Assembly (NCBI GenBank): GCA_016711605.1
Contig: JADJSS010000042.1
Location: forward strand, 1-39,810
Reading direction: 5' to 3'
Source: Saprospirales bacterium
Lineage (GTDB): Bacteria; Bacteroidota; Bacteroidia; Chitinophagales; JADIYW01
Length of the DNA: 39,810 nt
This document shows, piece by piece, positions 7,666 to 17,742 of this stretch (positions are counted from its first letter, which is position 1; every line of letters begins with the position of its first letter). Position numbers and translations under genes: made by a program. The notes under the pieces are model-generated. The model saw nothing but the letters and a program-made list of their open reading frames with translations, was not told the origin of the DNA and did no database searches.

Positions 7666-8655
7666 ATGCGATTAGTAACTTTAGATGAATTTATTATTGA
7701 AGAACAAGAACGTTATCCAAACGCTACAGGCGAGCTTTCTGGTTTATTACGCGACATTGGTTTGGCATCAAAAATTGTGAACCGCGATTTAAGTAGAGCT
7801 GGTTTAGTAGATTCAATTTTAGGTGATGCTGAAAAAACGAATATACAAGGTGAAGAAGTAAAGAAACTTGATGAATTTGCGAATTCAATTTTAATAAAAT
7901 GCTTGCAAAATAGTGGTGAATGCTGTGGTATTGCAAGTGAAGAAGAAGATACATTTGTTGCTTTCGATAATAGAAAAAATGCTAGTTATGTGGTATTATT
8001 TGATCCATTAGACGGTTCCAGTAATATTGATGTAATTGCGCCAGTTGGTACTATTTTTTCTGTTTTTAAACGAATATCAAAACATGGTGAAAATTGTGTA
8101 TTAGAAGATTTTTTACAAAAAGGTGACCAACAAGTGGCTGCAGGATATGTAATCTATGGTTCTTCGACGATGTTGGTTTATACTACAGGAAATGGTGTGA
8201 ACGGTTTTACATTAGAACCATCAATTGGTGAATTCTGTTTGTCGCATCCAAGTATTCAAACACCATCAAATGCAAAAACGTATTCCGTAAATCAGGGAAA
8301 TTATAATTCATTTTCTGAAGGGACAAAGCAATTCATTGAATATTGTCAGGAAAATACGGACAAAAAAGCATATTCATTACGTTATATTGGTTCGATGGTT
8401 GCTGATATACATCGTAATTTATTAAAAGGTGGTATATTTCTCTATCCTGCAACAAAAGATACACCAGGTGGAAAACTTCGATTAATGTATGAATGTAATC
8501 CAATGGCATTTTTACAAGAACAAGCTGGTGGAAAAGCGAGTGATGGAACCAACAGAATATTAGAAATTAAACCTACAAAATTGCACGAAAGAACGACTAT
8601 TTATATTGGGTCAAAAGCAACGGTTGAAAAAGCAGAAAGTTACTTAAATAAATAA
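7666..8655 (+). CDS. fbp: Fructose-1,6-bisphosphatase class I
   Basis: The 329-residue enzyme hydrolyses fructose 1,6-bisphosphate to fructose 6-phosphate and phosphate in gluconeogenesis. The metal-binding signature DPLDGSSNID is at residues 113-122, preceded by the SEEED metal-binding acidic stretch. The substrate-side motifs YIGSMVADIHRNL and GGIFLYPATKDTPGGKLRL and the C-terminal ECNPMAFLQEQAGG are all intact. Length matches E. coli Fbp (332 residues). It stands alone on the plus strand with its own promoter-like element and runs into the terminator shared with the convergent PorP/SprF-like gene. Confidence 0.95.
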   Translation: MRLVTLDEFIIEEQERYPNATGELSGLLRDIGLASKIVNRDLSRAGLVDSILGDAEKTNIQGEEVKKLDEFANSILIKCLQNSGECCGIASEEEDTFVAFDNRKNASYVVLFDPLDGSSNIDVIAPVGTIFSVFKRISKHGENCVLEDFLQKGDQQVAAGYVIYGSSTMLVYTTGNGVNGFTLEPSIGEFCLSHPSIQTPSNAKTYSVNQGNYNSFSEGTKQFIEYCQENTDKKAYSLRYIGSMVADIHRNLLKGGIFLYPATKDTPGGKLRLMYECNPMAFLQEQAGGKASDGTNRILEIKPTKLHERTTIYIGSKATVEKAESYLNK

Positions 8656-8716
8656 ATCAAAAAAAAGTAATACAACTCAATTTGCTATAATTTAGATTTC
8701 AGTTTTAGCATAAAAT

Positions 8717-8748
8717 AAAAAATCCCAAAGTAAACTTTGGGATTTTTT
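8717..8748. terminator. Bidirectional rho-independent terminator
   Basis: A perfect 14-bp stem (AAAAAATCCCAAAG at 8717-8730 with CTTTGGGATTTTTT at 8735-8748) encloses a TAAA loop. It has a T tract on both strands. It lies between the fbp stop and the stop of the convergent PorP-OmpA gene and can serve both. Confidence 0.9.
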
Positions 8749-8768
8749 ATTATTATTCGTAAGTAGAA

Positions 8769-10331
8769 TTATTCACCACTTAAGTAAATATCTACACGTC
8801 TATTTTTAGCTCTGTCATCTTCAACACCTTGTTTTTCAGTAACCCATGAATTTTCGCCATACGGTAACAATAAAACTCTTTGAGAGATGCCAATACCTTC
8901 TAAGTAACGTTTAACTGCATCACAACGTTTAGCAGAAAGTGCTTGATTGTAAGCTGTTCCACCTTCAGATGAAGCATTACCTGCTAAGTAAATGAAATAG
9001 TTACCTTTCATTTCAGTTAATTTAGATTTAAATGCATCGATACTAGCTTTTGCTTCGTCTGTTAATGCAAATTTATCTACTTCAAAATAAACTGAACCGA
9101 ATTTTTTGTAAACGATGTTATCTAAACGAGAACCTAATTTTTCAATGTCAGTAGTATTTTTATCAGATGAAGATTTTGCATCGTTTGCAGTTTTTTCAAC
9201 AGCTGAAATTTTATCACCTAAAGATTGACCCAATGAATCTGTTTTAGCCATAGCATCATCTGCTTTTTTACCAGCATCATCAGCTTTTTGGTTAACCTTA
9301 GCAATATCTTCTTCTGATTTCTTTTTGTGTTTATCAAACTCAGATTGGTCTGTTTTACGTTTCAATCTAAATGATAAAGTAATTTCATGAGTTGATCCTA
9401 ATGAAGAAAAGGAAACTGTATTTGATTTTTTACCTACAGGTGCTCTAAATGTATAACTAATATCAACCAATTCTTTAATACTAACACCAGCTGTAGCGTG
9501 AATACCCGCAGCATTTGCATAAATGTACCCTTTATCTGAACCATTTGGTTTTAAACCACCACCATTGCTATATCCAATTGCTAACCAAGCTAAATGTTTA
9601 TATTGTGTCTTAAGTGTAATATCTAAATATGCAGGTAATGATTTTTTTATAAAATTAACCATGACGAAAGGTGTAAATGTCCAATCTTTTTTCTTACCAA
9701 GTACAGCGTCGTAACTAGCCATAAACATATATTGACGTTGTACTCTAGTTGAACTACTATTGCTCGGATCTGTTGATCTAAATCTAACTTTATTTCCAAG
9801 CACTTGAGGCACTGAAAAACCAACATTTAGTCCTTTCCAATGATAATTAACACCAACTGACAAATCAAAATTTACACTCCTAGAATTAAAAGTAGCAACA
9901 TCACCAGCATCATAAGGGTTAAAGTCACCAACTTGTATAGAATTTACACCTGCTTGTAATCCAATTGATAAAAAATGAGTTTTATCTTTTTTAAATGGAA
10001 TATGATATGCATAAGCAATACTTCCACCAGTATTTTTCCAACTAGAAGTTGTTCTATTGTGGTAAATTGTAGCACCTAAAGCCATATTAGAAGATTTAAT
10101 TCTGCCATCCCATGAACCATATGTGTTAATCGGAGCACTTGGCATTCTATCCCATTGTTTTTGGAAACCTAAGTTAATTCGACCACCATCCGGATCCGTA
10201 CCTGCACGAGCAGGATTATAGTAAAATGGATTTAAGAAATAATTGTTATAGATAGGCATCTGTTGTGCATTAGACAACTGGAAACCTATAAGTAACAAGG
10301 CAACTAAGCTGATTATTTTATTTATTTTCAT
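8769..10331 (-). CDS. PorP/SprF-family T9SS outer-membrane protein fused to an OmpA peptidoglycan-binding domain
   Basis: I start at the ATG at 10331, which gives a clean signal peptide (MKINKIISLVALLLIGFQLSNAQ); an in-frame start at 10367 would only add 12 residues before it. The mature N-terminus (QMPIYNNYFLNPFYYNPARAG) and the following roughly 300 residues are typical of the PorP/SprF beta-barrel family, which helps deliver partner proteins to the surface through T9SS. After the barrel comes an alanine/lysine/aspartate-rich, probably coiled-coil linker with KADDA repeats. The last roughly 115 residues are an OmpA-like domain (FEVDKFALTDEAKASIDAFK, then NQALSAKRCDAVKRYL and DDRAKNRRVDIYL). 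Position 48 bp downstream of the giant Ig-like gene matches the sprB-sprF arrangement. Confidence 0.88.
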   Translation of the reverse strand: MKINKIISLVALLLIGFQLSNAQQMPIYNNYFLNPFYYNPARAGTDPDGGRINLGFQKQWDRMPSAPINTYGSWDGRIKSSNMALGATIYHNRTTSSWKNTGGSIAYAYHIPFKKDKTHFLSIGLQAGVNSIQVGDFNPYDAGDVATFNSRSVNFDLSVGVNYHWKGLNVGFSVPQVLGNKVRFRSTDPSNSSSTRVQRQYMFMASYDAVLGKKKDWTFTPFVMVNFIKKSLPAYLDITLKTQYKHLAWLAIGYSNGGGLKPNGSDKGYIYANAAGIHATAGVSIKELVDISYTFRAPVGKKSNTVSFSSLGSTHEITLSFRLKRKTDQSEFDKHKKKSEEDIAKVNQKADDAGKKADDAMAKTDSLGQSLGDKISAVEKTANDAKSSSDKNTTDIEKLGSRLDNIVYKKFGSVYFEVDKFALTDEAKASIDAFKSKLTEMKGNYFIYLAGNASSEGGTAYNQALSAKRCDAVKRYLEGIGISQRVLLLPYGENSWVTEKQGVEDDRAKNRRVDIYLSGE

Positions 10332-10378
10332 TTTTATGATTTTACTTAGATTATTATTTAGCTTCATTCCTTTAAAAA

Positions 10379-12229
10379 TTATCTTTTAATATGTAATGCA
10401 CCTTTATACGTTTTATTCGGCGTAGATATTATGAACCAATATGCACCGTCTGGTAAGGTAATACCTTTGTACGTTCCATCAAATCCATTTGCATTGCTAT
10501 AATTTGTTGAATTGTATACAAGAGCGCCACCATTTGCGATAATTTGAATAGTATATCCTTCGATATTTTCAATATGACCAAGAATCCAAGTATCATTTAA
10601 TCCATCACCGTTAGGAGTTATGATATCTGGTATAATCAAATCTGTATTAGGTAATACTGTAATTACAACTGTGTCTTTATCTGTACAACCATGTAAATCC
10701 CAAACTGTTAAAGTAAATGGATTAGGTCCTAAAGGTGCATTTTCAGTGAAGAATAATGGATTAGGAATATTATCATGATCTAAGAATGTATTTGGTGTCC
10801 AGTTGAATGTTATTCCACCTAAACCATGCAATTGATAAATAGTACCTTGAATAACTGATGTATCAATACCAGCATCAGCAATTGGATTAGCATATACAAT
10901 TACATCTGTTTTTGCTGAATCTACACAACCACCAGCTAAAGTAACAGTTACAGTCCAAGTTCCTGTTTGAGAAGGAGTTGATGGGTCAATCGTTACTGTA
11001 TGTACTGGATACTGAGTAGTGAAAGTGTCAGTTACATTTGGACCTTGCCAGAAATAAGTAGCACCAAATACTTTTGTTGCATCTAAGTTGAAAGGGAAAC
11101 CTTCACACACTGGACCAGTATTGTTAGCTATCAATTTATCAGGGAATGCGTTAATTTCAACATAAAGTGATCTAGGATATGTTTTGCATCCAGTTAAAGT
11201 GTCAGTAACTACTACTGTATAGAATCCTTGGTTTTGAACCTCAGTAACATTTGTTATCGATGGATTTTGAAGAGTAGAAGCATAACCATTTGGACCAGAC
11301 CATGCATATGAATATGGTGAACCTTGTGCAGTAACAACAGTTAACTGTAATGTTTGGTGCTCGCAGATTGGAGCATTACTAAATACAGTATCAATAGTCG
11401 GTGCAGGATTAACAGTAACTAATACTGAATCTTTATCTGAAATACAACCATCAACTGAAACACAAACATAATACCATCCAGCAGTAGCTACAGTTACATT
11501 TGTTAATGAAATACAATTTGAATTTGATGCAAATCCATTTGGACCAGACCAAGCATAAATTGGTTTAACAGAAGTTGATGTAGCGCATATCGTAATTGAA
11601 TCACGTTCACACAATGTAACAATAGTTGGATCAACTACTGGTGCAACTGGTTTCGGTTTAACAACTACGGTAGTTGTAGCTTTTTGTGAAACACAACCAA
11701 TACCTACAGTAACAGTAACACTATAATTTCCAGCTTGAGCAACTGTAATTGCAGGTACAGTAAATGTTGGAACAACAGAAGTACCAATAATAGCATCAGT
11801 TGGACCATACCAAGTATATAAAGTAGAGCCAGCAACAACAGAAGCAGTCAAAATTAAATCTTCACCTTCACATAAAGGACTGTTAGATGTAATTGATGGT
11901 GGTTCTGGAGTTGGAATAACATCTACAAATGGTGTACTTCCAGCTAAAGAAGAACAACCTGTATTAGGATTAGTTACAACTAAAGTATAAATACCTTGAT
12001 GTTGTGTTTCATTAACATTTGTTATAGAAGTGTCTTGTGCATGTGAAACAAATCCATTTGGACCAGACCATGTATATAACAATCCAGCAACATTAGCTGC
12101 TAAGTTTAATGTAGCACCTTCACATAAAGGATTTGGTGTAGCAGTTGGAGCAGGTGTTGCTGGTAAAGGATTTACAGTAACAGTAACCTCTGTTGCAGGA
12201 CTTCCACAACCGTTAACATTTTGAGCCAC
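10379..12229 (-). CDS. C-terminal part of giant Ig-like surface protein with gliding-motility-type (type B) T9SS domain
   Basis: This 616-residue stretch holds several Ig/PKD-like domains of about 85 residues, each with the SGPNGF or SGPNGY core, P-L/I-CEG and YTVVVT-like strands. The last roughly 90 residues are a gliding-motility-associated C-terminal domain (IIPDIITPNGDGLNDTW and LPDGAYWFIIST). It has no signal peptide and its only start is an internal GTG. Coding sequence continues in the same frame without interruption from 12230 to 12535, back to a TAA at 12536-12538. It is therefore the tail of the upstream 1,693-residue protein (17617 to 12536), with which it makes one open frame of about 2,412 codons. 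As it stands it would not be exported unless the stop is misread or is an error. Confidence 0.85.
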   Translation of the reverse strand: MAQNVNGCGSPATEVTVTVNPLPATPAPTATPNPLCEGATLNLAANVAGLLYTWSGPNGFVSHAQDTSITNVNETQHQGIYTLVVTNPNTGCSSLAGSTPFVDVIPTPEPPSITSNSPLCEGEDLILTASVVAGSTLYTWYGPTDAIIGTSVVPTFTVPAITVAQAGNYSVTVTVGIGCVSQKATTTVVVKPKPVAPVVDPTIVTLCERDSITICATSTSVKPIYAWSGPNGFASNSNCISLTNVTVATAGWYYVCVSVDGCISDKDSVLVTVNPAPTIDTVFSNAPICEHQTLQLTVVTAQGSPYSYAWSGPNGYASTLQNPSITNVTEVQNQGFYTVVVTDTLTGCKTYPRSLYVEINAFPDKLIANNTGPVCEGFPFNLDATKVFGATYFWQGPNVTDTFTTQYPVHTVTIDPSTPSQTGTWTVTVTLAGGCVDSAKTDVIVYANPIADAGIDTSVIQGTIYQLHGLGGITFNWTPNTFLDHDNIPNPLFFTENAPLGPNPFTLTVWDLHGCTDKDTVVITVLPNTDLIIPDIITPNGDGLNDTWILGHIENIEGYTIQIIANGGALVYNSTNYSNANGFDGTYKGITLPDGAYWFIISTPNKTYKGALHIKR

Positions 12230-12535
12230 CCAGTATTTAGTAGTAGCAGTTAAAACTGGTGTATTTAATTGTGCACCAACTTGAATTGCATGTAATAAAT
12301 CAGCAGCATCGTACCAAGTAAATGTTGCACTATCAGCACCAGAAGCTGTTAAAATAACAGAATTTCCAGAGCAAATTGATAAATCTCTAACAGATGGTGC
12401 TTCAGGAGCTTCTACAACAGTAACCGATGCAGTAGAAATATCAGAATTACATTGGAATACATCGAATAAGAATAGGTTTAACCATAATTGAGCTGTAGTA
12501 GCACCAATATCGTATGTACCAGGTACAGAGTAATC

Positions 12536-15500
12536 TTAATCAGCACCAATTGTAGGTATCGTTAATGTAGCAAGACCTTCAACTATTCCATTAAATGGAT
12601 CTAATGGTACAGTTGCAACACCAAGTGATGTGAAAGGTAATCCACCAGTTCCTGTATTATCAAAGAATTCAACTTGTGAAGTTAAGAATGTAAAGTTATC
12701 ATAACCGTCAGTTATTAAATCTAATGGATATGTAACATGAGCTGTGAAAGTTAATGAATCAGCATTTTGACAAACAGTAACATCTTCTAATCTTGGTGCT
12801 TCAAATTTAGGTGTAGTATAAACTTCTACCCATTGCATATCACTATGGCAACCTGTAACAGGATCAACTGCATCAAAATAGAAGATAGTCCAAGAAGCTA
12901 ATTCTGGTGTTGTAAACTCACCATTTTCATCTCCTGAATTAAAGTTGCCAGTTAAATCAACAAAACCATCTTTATCAGCATACCAATGAATATCATCACC
13001 AGCATCATTTGCAGCTTGTAATAAAGTAAAGTCATCAAAACAAGTTACATAGAAACCTTCAGAAGCAACAGGTGTTTCTGGTTTCGGATTTACTACAACA
13101 GTAACAGCAGTCGAAGGACTTAAACATGTTCCATTATTATTTACTACATAGAATGTAGTTGTTGTATTTAAAGGTTGAGTTGTGTAAGTTGAACCAACAT
13201 GAACTATTGTAGTTAACAAAGAGTCAGAGTACCATTCAACTTGCGAAGCAGGATTTGATACTGTTAAAGTAACAGAAGTTCCAGCACAAATTGCACCATT
13301 ATTTCCTGTAACTATTGGTGCAGTTACACCAGGTAATACAGTTAATACAACTGGAACTCTGCTGTTCGAGCAATCACTTGCTTCACATTGTGCCCAATAA
13401 GTATAAGAACCAGGTGCTAATGTATCATATTGTGCAGGTACAAATGGAGTTCCTGAACCAACTTGTGTGCCACCAGTTGGTAAATCCCACCAAGTTAATG
13501 AACCAGCAGAAGCAGTACCTAAATATGAAATCGAAATAGTAGCATTATCTAAAATACCATCATCAGAAAAATCATCGTTATCTAAAACTGTTAATTTCCA
13601 AGTACCAGGTGCTGTTTCTCCAATAAAGCCACTGAAAGCGTCATTTGGTTTATATGAACCAGAAACTAAGTCTTGATTTGCTCCAGGTATATTAGTTATT
13701 ATTGATGCAGCAGCATCTGTAAATGTATATGTTGCAGGTACAGTACCATTTGATGTACCATAATTATCACTACCAACAGCACCGTTAATTATTTCTAATA
13801 CAGTACCATCTGGAGATGTTAATGTCATTTCTAAATCACCACCCCAAGTATGAGCTAATGCAGTTGTTATTGTTACTTTAGTAACAGTTGCGCCTGCAGG
13901 AATTGAAGATGCATCAAAAGCCACATAATCTGGAGCAGGGCCAACAATATTTAAAGGTAAACTAGCAGATGGTGAACCAGCAGCCGTTCCAGGAACACTG
14001 GTAGTAGTTGCTGAACCCATTGTATAGGTAATATTTAAATTTGCATTTTGTAATTTGCCTTCGTCAGATATGAATATATCAGCTACATCTAAAGTCCAAA
14101 CACCAGATGGATCAGCACCATTAAATGCACTTAACGGACTATATGGTTGGTAAGAACCAGCAGGGAAATCATATGCTGTGCCTAAACCAGGTGTTAATGA
14201 ATTTGATGCAGCATCGTCAAATGTATATAATGCTGGTACAGTACCTGTACTTGTACCAAAATTACTACTAAGAGTGTTTAACCAAGTAGAATTCGTTACA
14301 TCAACACTAGTTGATGTTGGTGATGTTAATTTTAAATAAACATCAGCCACCCATGTATGAGCAATATCAGTAGTCAATGTAACTTTCGTAATAGTTGCAC
14401 CAGCTGGGATAGCAGAAGCATCAAATGATACTGTTCCACCACCTTCACCTTCATCTGGGCCAATTGTCATTGGAAATCCAGGTAATGAAGTTACAGAAGC
14501 TGGAATACTTACGGTTTGTTGTACAGGTGATGAAGCATCGCTACAATTTGCAATTAAACCTTCACCTACTGGTATTGTTTGTCCCAAACAAATTGTATAA
14601 CCTTGAGTACCAAATGGTAATTCAGGTGCAGGATTAACAACTACTTCAACAGCACGAGCTGGACCTTCACAGTTACCTGTTTTTTGAGTTACATAATATG
14701 TTGTTGTTGTTGATAATGCTGGAGTATTATACTCAGCACCTACTTGAATACCATGTGATAAAGTAACCTCATCATACCAAGTAAATGTTGCACCATCTAT
14801 ACCGTTTGCAACTAAAGTTGTTGTTTGACCAACGCAAATTGTATCAGGAGCAGCAGTTGGAGCAACTGGTGTTGGATCGATATGAACATTAAAGTAAGTT
14901 CTTTCAGACTCACAACCATTATCAGCTAAATTTTCAATATATAAACCGAAGTCACCACCACCAGCTGGGAAAAAGTCTGGAGCTAAAGGAATAGTAAGTG
15001 TACCACCACCAAATCCAGTTGTGCTTGCACCACCGATAGTTCCGAAACCTGGAATTCCAATTAATACTTGATCAGAATTTTCAGGGATAGTTACTATAAC
15101 AAATACAGTATCACCTTCACAAGCTGGAAGAACATCTGGAACAGTTACAGAAGGAACACCTTGTACATTCACAGCAGCTTCAGCTGGTGTACTAGCACAA
15201 GTTTTGAATTGTCCACCACCTAAATTCCATCTTTGTTGAACAATTGCATAGTAAATTTCTGTATGATATAAATTAGGTGTTTCAAAAATTGTTGGTTCAC
15301 TAGGATAAAATCCTATATTACCTGGTACTGGAGATGGATACCATCCAATAAATACACCAGGAGTAGAACCTAAGCCAGTTCCTAATGTATCTACATCAAA
15401 AGTTGCAAAACCACCAACACAAACAGAAATTATATTTTCTGGAATACGTACTGGATTAACCTGAGGTAAAACAAAGACACGAACTAATCTTGGCGCACTT

Positions 15501-17617
15501 GAGCAACCGTTTACTGTTTGAGTTACTAAAAACGAATCAATTCTGAAAGTATTAGTTGTATTGATTAAATAGTTAGCAGGCACTGTAAATACTGCTCCAA
15601 CTTGTAATGCTCTAGTTGGGTTGGTCACATTATACCAAGTAAATGTAGCATTTGGTGCACCAATTGCTTGTAGGAAAGTTGCCTCACCGCTACAAATAAA
15701 TCTTGTTGCATTCGTTGTTGGTGCTGCAGGTGCTGCACTTACAACAACAGTTACTGGTACAGGATCTGTTAAACAACTATTGCCTTCTTGTTGTACATAA
15801 AAAATATAGTTTCCTGGAGTTGGAAAATTTGAACCAGGAACTGTAAATGTTACAACTGGATCAGAAACAACTGTAAAACTATCGATTGCATTAGTAACAC
15901 CAAATTGATATAAATAAATTTTACCTGTAAATGCTGTAGTAACTCTAATTGTTGCTGGATTTCCAACACATATTTTATCAGCAACAACTGCTGGACTTGT
16001 TGGTCCACTTAAAACGTCAATAAATACAGGAACTATTTCACTTGGACAAACGCCAGTGCCTTTAGCTCTTACATAATACGTTTTAGCTTGTGTTTGAACA
16101 TCTAAAATATATGTACCTGGCGCAACATCAGCCTCAATTATATCTACAAAATCAGGATCACTTGCAATGTCATAAACTTCGCCACCACCCAAATCATTAA
16201 TAATTATAGAAGGAGCACTTCCAGAACAAGCATTGATAACATCAACATCTGGAGTTGCAGCTTGTGCGTTATTAACTGGAACTGGCACAGCCACTAAAGG
16301 ACTAGCACAAGTACCATTGTTTGAACGAACATAAAAAGTAGTACCACCAGTAACAGTTACATTAATAGGAGAACCTGTTCCAATTAATGTGTTAGCTCCT
16401 GCATCAGCAAACCACTCTAAAGTAGCAGCACCTGTTGCAGATAAAGATACTTGAGTTGGAGTTCCGTTACATGCAGAAACGGTAACAGCTGCAGGAACTG
16501 GTGCAGCTGGTGTTACTAAAGGTGCAATATTAACTGCAACTGGAACACTTTCGCATCCATTTATTTCTTCAGTAACATATATAGTAGTAGCACCATTAAC
16601 ATTGTAAATTAATGGATTTCCAATAAATAATAAATCTACACCAGCACCACTGCTAATGTTAGCGTACCAATTGAACTTTCCTTCTGAGTTTGCATCAGTA
16701 GAATTTCCTGAGATTTGTATTTGTTCACCATCGCAATAAGGTGATGGTGTTATAGTTGCAGTTGGAGCTGCTATTTGGCTAAATGGAGAAACAGTTACTC
16801 GTGTAGCTGCTCCTTTGCAACCAAATAAAGTACCTTCAGCAACCCAATAGCTAGTTACACCAGTTACTGGTGGTGTTAAATATGTATTACCACTACCAAC
16901 AGGGAAACCAGTTAAACCTGCATTATTATACCATAAGAAAGTATTAGCTGGGTTTGATAAACCAGAAGTAACTTGTAATCGTGCTCTACTATTGTAACAT
17001 ACAAAAGGAGCAATATCATTAACAGATGGTGAACCAGGACCAGCTGCTGACCAATTAAAACGTATTCTAGCAGAAACACTACCAAGAGTTACGTCTACAT
17101 CATGATTTACACCTTGAGAGTACGTTAAGAAATTGATGCTAGGTGGTGCAAAAATATTTGATAAATAGAAATTATCATCTTCTTGTAAAATACCACAAGC
17201 TGGTTCGTATTCATTTGGATCACCGCAATCATCTTCGAATGTTAATCCATATATTTGAATGGAGCTAGCACAAGAATTAGTTGCTGTAAATAAAGGATGA
17301 TTCCAAGCGAAAGAACTTCCTGGACCTACATCATCTCTTCCTTCATTTTGTAAAGCAGGAAATGTTGGGTCGTTGTTTAATTTACCAGCAACCTTCCATC
17401 TTGGATCTGGTTGTGTATTGAATGGATTTGATAAATCGCATCCTACACCTTGATCATCACAGTTACCAATATTGGTTGTGCCGCCAATCCAAGTTACAGC
17501 GATGTTAACAAACTGCTGCGCTTGCAGATTTTGATGAAGCGTAAATAGGAAAAACAGCAAGAATATGCTGCTAATTTTTTTCCAATTGTTCAATTTAAGA
17601 TACTTGAGTCTTTTCAT
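12536..17617 (-). CDS. N-terminal part of giant multi-domain surface adhesin (SprB-like), ended by an in-frame TAA
   Basis: The 1,693-residue product begins with a long signal peptide (hydrophobic ISSIFLLFFLFTLH, cleavage near LQAQQ). About fifteen Ig-like repeats follow, each with pieces such as ATFTWY, TTYYVTQ and VVVNP. Two subtilisin-type P-domains lie near residues 1047-1195 and 1220-1368 (IPAGATITKVTLT; IPAGATVTKVTIT; each ending in a DDG/DEG-x-L-x-NA-x-I/L strand). The protein is cell-surface or secreted by inference. It stops in the middle of an Ig-like unit (TIPTIGAD-stop), and the same frame continues after the stop (DYSVPGTYDIG) into the C-terminal fragment that carries the T9SS signal. 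Without readthrough this product would reach the periplasm but lack its sorting domain. It heads the transcript that continues into the PorP-OmpA gene. Confidence 0.88.
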   Translation of the reverse strand: MKRLKYLKLNNWKKISSIFLLFFLFTLHQNLQAQQFVNIAVTWIGGTTNIGNCDDQGVGCDLSNPFNTQPDPRWKVAGKLNNDPTFPALQNEGRDDVGPGSSFAWNHPLFTATNSCASSIQIYGLTFEDDCGDPNEYEPACGILQEDDNFYLSNIFAPPSINFLTYSQGVNHDVDVTLGSVSARIRFNWSAAGPGSPSVNDIAPFVCYNSRARLQVTSGLSNPANTFLWYNNAGLTGFPVGSGNTYLTPPVTGVTSYWVAEGTLFGCKGAATRVTVSPFSQIAAPTATITPSPYCDGEQIQISGNSTDANSEGKFNWYANISSGAGVDLLFIGNPLIYNVNGATTIYVTEEINGCESVPVAVNIAPLVTPAAPVPAAVTVSACNGTPTQVSLSATGAATLEWFADAGANTLIGTGSPINVTVTGGTTFYVRSNNGTCASPLVAVPVPVNNAQAATPDVDVINACSGSAPSIIINDLGGGEVYDIASDPDFVDIIEADVAPGTYILDVQTQAKTYYVRAKGTGVCPSEIVPVFIDVLSGPTSPAVVADKICVGNPATIRVTTAFTGKIYLYQFGVTNAIDSFTVVSDPVVTFTVPGSNFPTPGNYIFYVQQEGNSCLTDPVPVTVVVSAAPAAPTTNATRFICSGEATFLQAIGAPNATFTWYNVTNPTRALQVGAVFTVPANYLINTTNTFRIDSFLVTQTVNGCSSAPRLVRVFVLPQVNPVRIPENIISVCVGGFATFDVDTLGTGLGSTPGVFIGWYPSPVPGNIGFYPSEPTIFETPNLYHTEIYYAIVQQRWNLGGGQFKTCASTPAEAAVNVQGVPSVTVPDVLPACEGDTVFVIVTIPENSDQVLIGIPGFGTIGGASTTGFGGGTLTIPLAPDFFPAGGGDFGLYIENLADNGCESERTYFNVHIDPTPVAPTAAPDTICVGQTTTLVANGIDGATFTWYDEVTLSHGIQVGAEYNTPALSTTTTYYVTQKTGNCEGPARAVEVVVNPAPELPFGTQGYTICLGQTIPVGEGLIANCSDASSPVQQTVSIPASVTSLPGFPMTIGPDEGEGGGTVSFDASAIPAGATITKVTLTTDIAHTWVADVYLKLTSPTSTSVDVTNSTWLNTLSSNFGTSTGTVPALYTFDDAASNSLTPGLGTAYDFPAGSYQPYSPLSAFNGADPSGVWTLDVADIFISDEGKLQNANLNITYTMGSATTTSVPGTAAGSPSASLPLNIVGPAPDYVAFDASSIPAGATVTKVTITTALAHTWGGDLEMTLTSPDGTVLEIINGAVGSDNYGTSNGTVPATYTFTDAAASIITNIPGANQDLVSGSYKPNDAFSGFIGETAPGTWKLTVLDNDDFSDDGILDNATISISYLGTASAGSLTWWDLPTGGTQVGSGTPFVPAQYDTLAPGSYTYWAQCEASDCSNSRVPVVLTVLPGVTAPIVTGNNGAICAGTSVTLTVSNPASQVEWYSDSLLTTIVHVGSTYTTQPLNTTTTFYVVNNNGTCLSPSTAVTVVVNPKPETPVASEGFYVTCFDDFTLLQAANDAGDDIHWYADKDGFVDLTGNFNSGDENGEFTTPELASWTIFYFDAVDPVTGCHSDMQWVEVYTTPKFEAPRLEDVTVCQNADSLTFTAHVTYPLDLITDGYDNFTFLTSQVEFFDNTGTGGLPFTSLGVATVPLDPFNGIVEGLATLTIPTIGAD

Positions 17618-17742
17618 ATATTAAGGATTACATTTGACAAAATAACATAATTTTATTCTAGGTTTTTGAATTGTATTTAACATTTGTTTACAAAATACAT
17701 CGACGAATTTAACATTAATTTTGAATAAGTCATACTATTTTC

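Noticed and set aside
12536..12538. Programmed recoding of TAA in the giant gene
   Set aside because: TAA is the normal stop of most other genes here and no readthrough context or selenocysteine signal (which needs TGA) is seen; mutation or error is simpler.
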